From Gymnodinialimonas phycosphaerae (GTDB taxonomy: Bacteria; Pseudomonadota; Alphaproteobacteria; Rhodobacterales; Rhodobacteraceae), in the NCBI RefSeq assembly GCF_019195455.1, contig NZ_JAIMBW010000001.1, positions 2,728,001-2,792,000 on the forward strand: a DNA stretch of 64,000 bases. The letters are read 5' to 3'. A program made the position numbers and the translations under genes. Position 1 is the stretch's first letter. The number at the start of each line of letters is the position of its first letter. Shown here piece after piece: positions 61,269 to 64,000 of the stretch. The notes under the pieces were generated by a model that was not told where the DNA came from, ran no database searches, and worked only from the letters and a program-made list of their open reading frames with translations.

Positions 61269-61844
61269 ATGTCTGCCTGGATTGAAATGATTTCAGATGA
61301 AAACGCAGACGAGAGGCTTCGGGCGTCGCTGGACAAGGCACGCACGCCCCATGGCACGGTGGACAACGTGATGCGGGTGCATTCGCTGCGCCCCTCGACA
61401 ATGGATGGGCATGTGACGCTCTACCGGGCGTGTCTGCATGACGATGGCAACACGATCCCCGAATGGTTTCAGGAAGTGATCGCATCACTGGTGTCCGTGC
61501 TGAACGATTGCCCCTACTCCTATGCCAACCATTGGGCTAATGCGCGCCACCTGATCGGCGATGACACGCGGGCCGATGCCGTGGAAGCGGCGCTGAAGGG
61601 CGATCTGGCCGAGGCGTTCGAGGGCAAGCATCTGGAGGCGCTGGTCCATGCCCGCAAGCTGACGCTGCATCCGGGGGCGATGGAAAAGGCGGATGTGGAG
61701 GCGCTGCGCACGGCGGGTTGGAGCGACGGAGAGATATTGGAGATCAACCAGATCGTCGGCTATTTCTGCTACGTCAATCGTCTGCTCAACGGGCTTGGCG
61801 TAACCACCGACGGCGATGTCGTCGGCTATTACGCCAACTCCTGA
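61269..61844 (+). CDS. AhpD-like/peroxidase-related protein
   Basis: A 191-residue alkylhydroperoxidase-like (carboxymuconolactone decarboxylase superfamily) protein. The active-site region reads NDCPYSYANHW, residues 80-88: the first cysteine and the histidine of the C-x2-C-x3-H motif are present, but the second cysteine is S84. A disulfide-based peroxidase cycle is therefore unlikely unless another cysteine (C55) takes part. It stops directly before the MATE gene start and is probably cotranscribed with it. Confidence 0.85.
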   Translation: MSAWIEMISDENADERLRASLDKARTPHGTVDNVMRVHSLRPSTMDGHVTLYRACLHDDGNTIPEWFQEVIASLVSVLNDCPYSYANHWANARHLIGDDTRADAVEAALKGDLAEAFEGKHLEALVHARKLTLHPGAMEKADVEALRTAGWSDGEILEINQIVGYFCYVNRLLNGLGVTTDGDVVGYYANS

Positions 61845-63218
61845 ATGGCGGCGGCAATTGACAAGGACCTGACCAAGGGTCCCATCCCGAAACATTTCTG
61901 GGCGCTGGCCATTCCGGCAGCCGTGGGGATGTTGTTCAATACACTCTACAACGTCGTGGATGTCTATTTCGCGGGCCTTGTCAGCACGGCAGCGCAGGCG
62001 GGCCTATCGTTGGGGTTCCAGATCCTGTTTCTGTCCATGGCGCTTGGCGTGGGTCTTGGTGCGGCCATGGGCGCATTGGTTGGCAACGCCCTTGGCGAAG
62101 GCGACAACCGGCTGGCGCGGCGGTACTGCGCACAAGGTATCAGCTTTGGGCTGTTGGGGGCCGTGATCCTTGGCGGCGCAGGTCAGTGGTACGGACCAAG
62201 ACTGATCGAATTCGTGTCGGCGGATGCGGAATACCAGACCACGGCGATCACCTATTTCCGCCTGCTGACGCTGGCGCTGCCGGGATTCATCGTCGCGGCA
62301 GGAGCGAATGGCATTTTGCAGGCCCATGGCGATGGCAGATCGATGCGCCGCGCGCTGGTGGTGGCCTTCTTCGCCAACCTCGCCCTGAACCCCCTTCTGA
62401 TGTTCGGCATTCCCGGCATCTGGGATGGCCTTGGCTTTCCCGGCCTCGCCATCTCGACCATCGTCAGCCAGACGGGCGTCATGGTGTATCTGATCCGTCA
62501 GGTCGTCCTCCTCGATACGATGGAGGCGACGGAAACGCGCCATTTCGTGCCCGATATGCCCCGCTACCGGGAGATCGTGGAACAGGTCATCCCCTCGGGC
62601 TTTGCCTTCCTGATCATGATCCTTGCCGGCGTCGTGGTGCAGTTTGCCCTGAAGGATTTCGGGGAGCATGCGGTTGCAGGCTATGGCATCGGTATCCGGT
62701 TGGAGCAGTTGATCATCTTGCCGCTGATGGGGCTATCGAGCGCGCTTTTGCCCATTGCGGCCCAGAACCTTGGCGCCAAGAACCCTGATCGGGTGCGAGA
62801 GGCGATGTTCTATTGCTGGAAGGCGGGCGCCGTGATCGCCATGATCGCGGGGCCCATGTTGTGGTTTGCCGGTCCCTTTTTCGTCAGCCTCTTTACCGAT
62901 GATGCAGAGGTCATTCGCGTAGGCAGGGACTACCTGCGCGTGGGCTCTGTAATGCTTTATGTCTACCTTATCCACTTCTCGATCACATCCTTCCTGCAAG
63001 CCGCAAAGCGCCCGATCTGGTCGCTGTGGATCAGCCTTTACCGCCAAGCCTTCGGGGTGGCCTTTTTCGTGTGGCTCTACGTCGGTTATTTCGGCATGTC
63101 CGAAATCGGCGTCTGGTTCGGCACTTCCACTGCCGCCGCGACTGGGGCTATCATGGCCCTATTCGTGGCGCGCCATATCGCGCGCGAGAAGATCGGCGGA
63201 TTAACGGGAGCGGCATGA
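61845..63218 (+). CDS. MATE family efflux transporter
   Basis: A 457-residue multidrug and toxin extrusion protein with about twelve helices in two halves. Landmarks are LAIPAAVGMLFNTLYNVVDV, LGVGLGAAMGALVGNALGEGD and the related IPSGFAFLIMILAGVVVQ at the start of the second half. ATG 61845 directly follows the previous stop. It exports organic cations in exchange for Na+ or H+ across the inner membrane. It is followed by an alcohol dehydrogenase in an ATGA overlap. Confidence 0.93.
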   Translation: MAAAIDKDLTKGPIPKHFWALAIPAAVGMLFNTLYNVVDVYFAGLVSTAAQAGLSLGFQILFLSMALGVGLGAAMGALVGNALGEGDNRLARRYCAQGISFGLLGAVILGGAGQWYGPRLIEFVSADAEYQTTAITYFRLLTLALPGFIVAAGANGILQAHGDGRSMRRALVVAFFANLALNPLLMFGIPGIWDGLGFPGLAISTIVSQTGVMVYLIRQVVLLDTMEATETRHFVPDMPRYREIVEQVIPSGFAFLIMILAGVVVQFALKDFGEHAVAGYGIGIRLEQLIILPLMGLSSALLPIAAQNLGAKNPDRVREAMFYCWKAGAVIAMIAGPMLWFAGPFFVSLFTDDAEVIRVGRDYLRVGSVMLYVYLIHFSITSFLQAAKRPIWSLWISLYRQAFGVAFFVWLYVGYFGMSEIGVWFGTSTAAATGAIMALFVARHIAREKIGGLTGAA

Positions 63219-64000
63219 TGCGCGCAGCGGTTGTCAGAGAGTTCAACGAGGATCTGTCCATTGAAACGGTGCCGGACCCGGTCTGCCCCGAGAATGGCGT
63301 CGTGCTGAAGGTCGCGGCCTGCGGCGTGTGCCGGTCGGACTACCACGGCTGGGTCGGCGGGCATCCGAAGGTCGTCGCCGGCTCGATCATGGGGCACGAG
63401 TATTGCGGCACGGTGGTCGAGGCCGGTGCGCGGTCGCACCACAAGGTGGGTGATCGGCTGATTGCGCCCTTCATCCTTGGGTGCGGCGCCTGCCCCGCGT
63501 GTCAGACCGGCGCGTCCAACACCTGCGCCGATCAGATTGTCCCCGGCTTCGGGACGCCCGGCGCTTACGCGGAATTCGTCGCCGTCCCGTACGATCACAA
63601 CCTCGTTCATCTGCCCGAGAGCCTGACGCCTGCGTTGGCGGCAGGCCTTGGCTGCCGGGTGACAACCGCGTGGCATGCCCTGACCGACCGTGCCAACGTG
63701 AAGGCAGGCGAATGGGTCGCCGTCCATGGCACCGGCGGCATCGGGCTGTCAGTCTTGTTGCTGGCGAAGATGTTGGGCGCGCAAGTTGTGGTCGTCGATA
63801 TCGTTGACGACAAGCTGGCCCACGCCGTGGCTCATGGCGCGGACGCCACGGTGAACGCGGCCAAGGTCAATGCGGCCGAGGCGATCCGGGACATCACGGG
63901 CGGCGGTGCGCAGGTCTCGGTCGAGGCGCTGGGGATCGCGGCCACAACCAATGCCTCGGTCGAATGCCTCGCCACGCTTGGCCGCCACGTCCATGTCGGC
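63215..64000 (+). CDS. zinc-dependent alcohol dehydrogenase, 5' part
   Basis: The frame is open to the window edge, giving 262 codons of a family of about 345. The catalytic zinc ligands are in ACGVCRSDYHGW and GHEYCG; the structural-zinc cysteines are GCGACPACQTGASNTC. The Rossmann motif VHGTGGIGLSVLLLAKMLGA and VVVDIVDDKL (aspartate at the ribose position) favour NAD+. ATG occurs twice in frame (63215 and 63218); the first gives an ATGA overlap with the MATE stop. The substrate is unknown. Confidence 0.93.
   Translation, partial: MMRAAVVREFNEDLSIETVPDPVCPENGVVLKVAACGVCRSDYHGWVGGHPKVVAGSIMGHEYCGTVVEAGARSHHKVGDRLIAPFILGCGACPACQTGASNTCADQIVPGFGTPGAYAEFVAVPYDHNLVHLPESLTPALAAGLGCRVTTAWHALTDRANVKAGEWVAVHGTGGIGLSVLLLAKMLGAQVVVVDIVDDKLAHAVAHGADATVNAAKVNAAEAIRDITGGGAQVSVEALGIAATTNASVECLATLGRHVHVG

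Noticed and set aside
1..64000. tRNA, rRNA, CRISPR array, transposase, phage genes or integration site.
   Set aside because: I found no cloverleaf-like element, no regularly spaced repeats and no recombinase or phage protein in reading through all gaps; short RNAs could still be missed by eye.

Overview
The window is a GC-rich, densely coded chromosome segment from an alphaproteobacterium, most probably a marine Rhodobacteraceae (Roseobacter-type) species. The support is the gene content (pyrB linked to a degenerate pyrC, moaD/moaE next to pgsA and uvrC, a plant-type glutamate-cysteine ligase, a Roseobacter-like tauABC system, many binding-protein ABC importers) and the frequent ATGA/TGATG stop-start overlaps. 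I see no rRNA, tRNA, phage, insertion sequence or CRISPR array.

Positions 1-21,342 are mainly housekeeping. A rightward operon holds pyrB, three small membrane proteins (two PH-like), a pseudo-dihydroorotase and plsY, followed by two DUF805 membrane proteins. A leftward group ends in a glutamate-cysteine ligase and begins with rsmE, which is divergent from ubiA. An OmpA-family protein and a coiled-coil membrane protein follow. Then come two leftward blocks: uvrC - hypothetical - pgsA - moaD - moaE, and sppA - zinc ribbon - Ca/Na antiporter - pteridine-reductase-like SDR. An FAH-family hydrolase is divergent from ribokinase.

Positions 22,308-46,271 are almost entirely leftward and look like a sugar, polyol or glycoside catabolic island. 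It has two carbohydrate ABC importers, two LacI regulators, two GMC oxidoreductases, an SDR, a DUF993 protein, glycerate 2-kinase, a Gfo/Idh dehydrogenase, a CoA-transferase, an enoyl-CoA hydratase and an aldehyde dehydrogenase. Three promoters in the island share one layout, a TTGACT -35 box followed 9 or 10 bases later by an AACGTT-centred palindrome. This ties GMC/SDR/DUF993/LacI/glycerate kinase, Gfo-Idh/CoA-transferase/hydratase/aldehyde dehydrogenase, and the glucose-type importer into one probable LacI-controlled programme. This is the strongest candidate for an undescribed system here.

Positions 46,553-57,640 are accessory. They hold a MarR regulator, a 54-residue orphan small protein with a strong terminator, taurine-type tauABC with an attenuator after tauA and an enlarged TauC, an FAD amine-oxidase-like protein, a Rieske oxygenase, a LysR regulator, and a rightward trio of M29/NicX-like enzyme, membrane di-iron desaturase/hydroxylase and Rieske ferredoxin. 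The trio could be an oxidative pathway for a nitrogenous or aromatic compound. cspA and a tiny membrane protein follow.

Positions 57,692-64,000 hold a complete polar amino acid ABC importer (leftward), then rightward an AhpD-like protein, a MATE exporter and a zinc alcohol dehydrogenase cut by the window edge.
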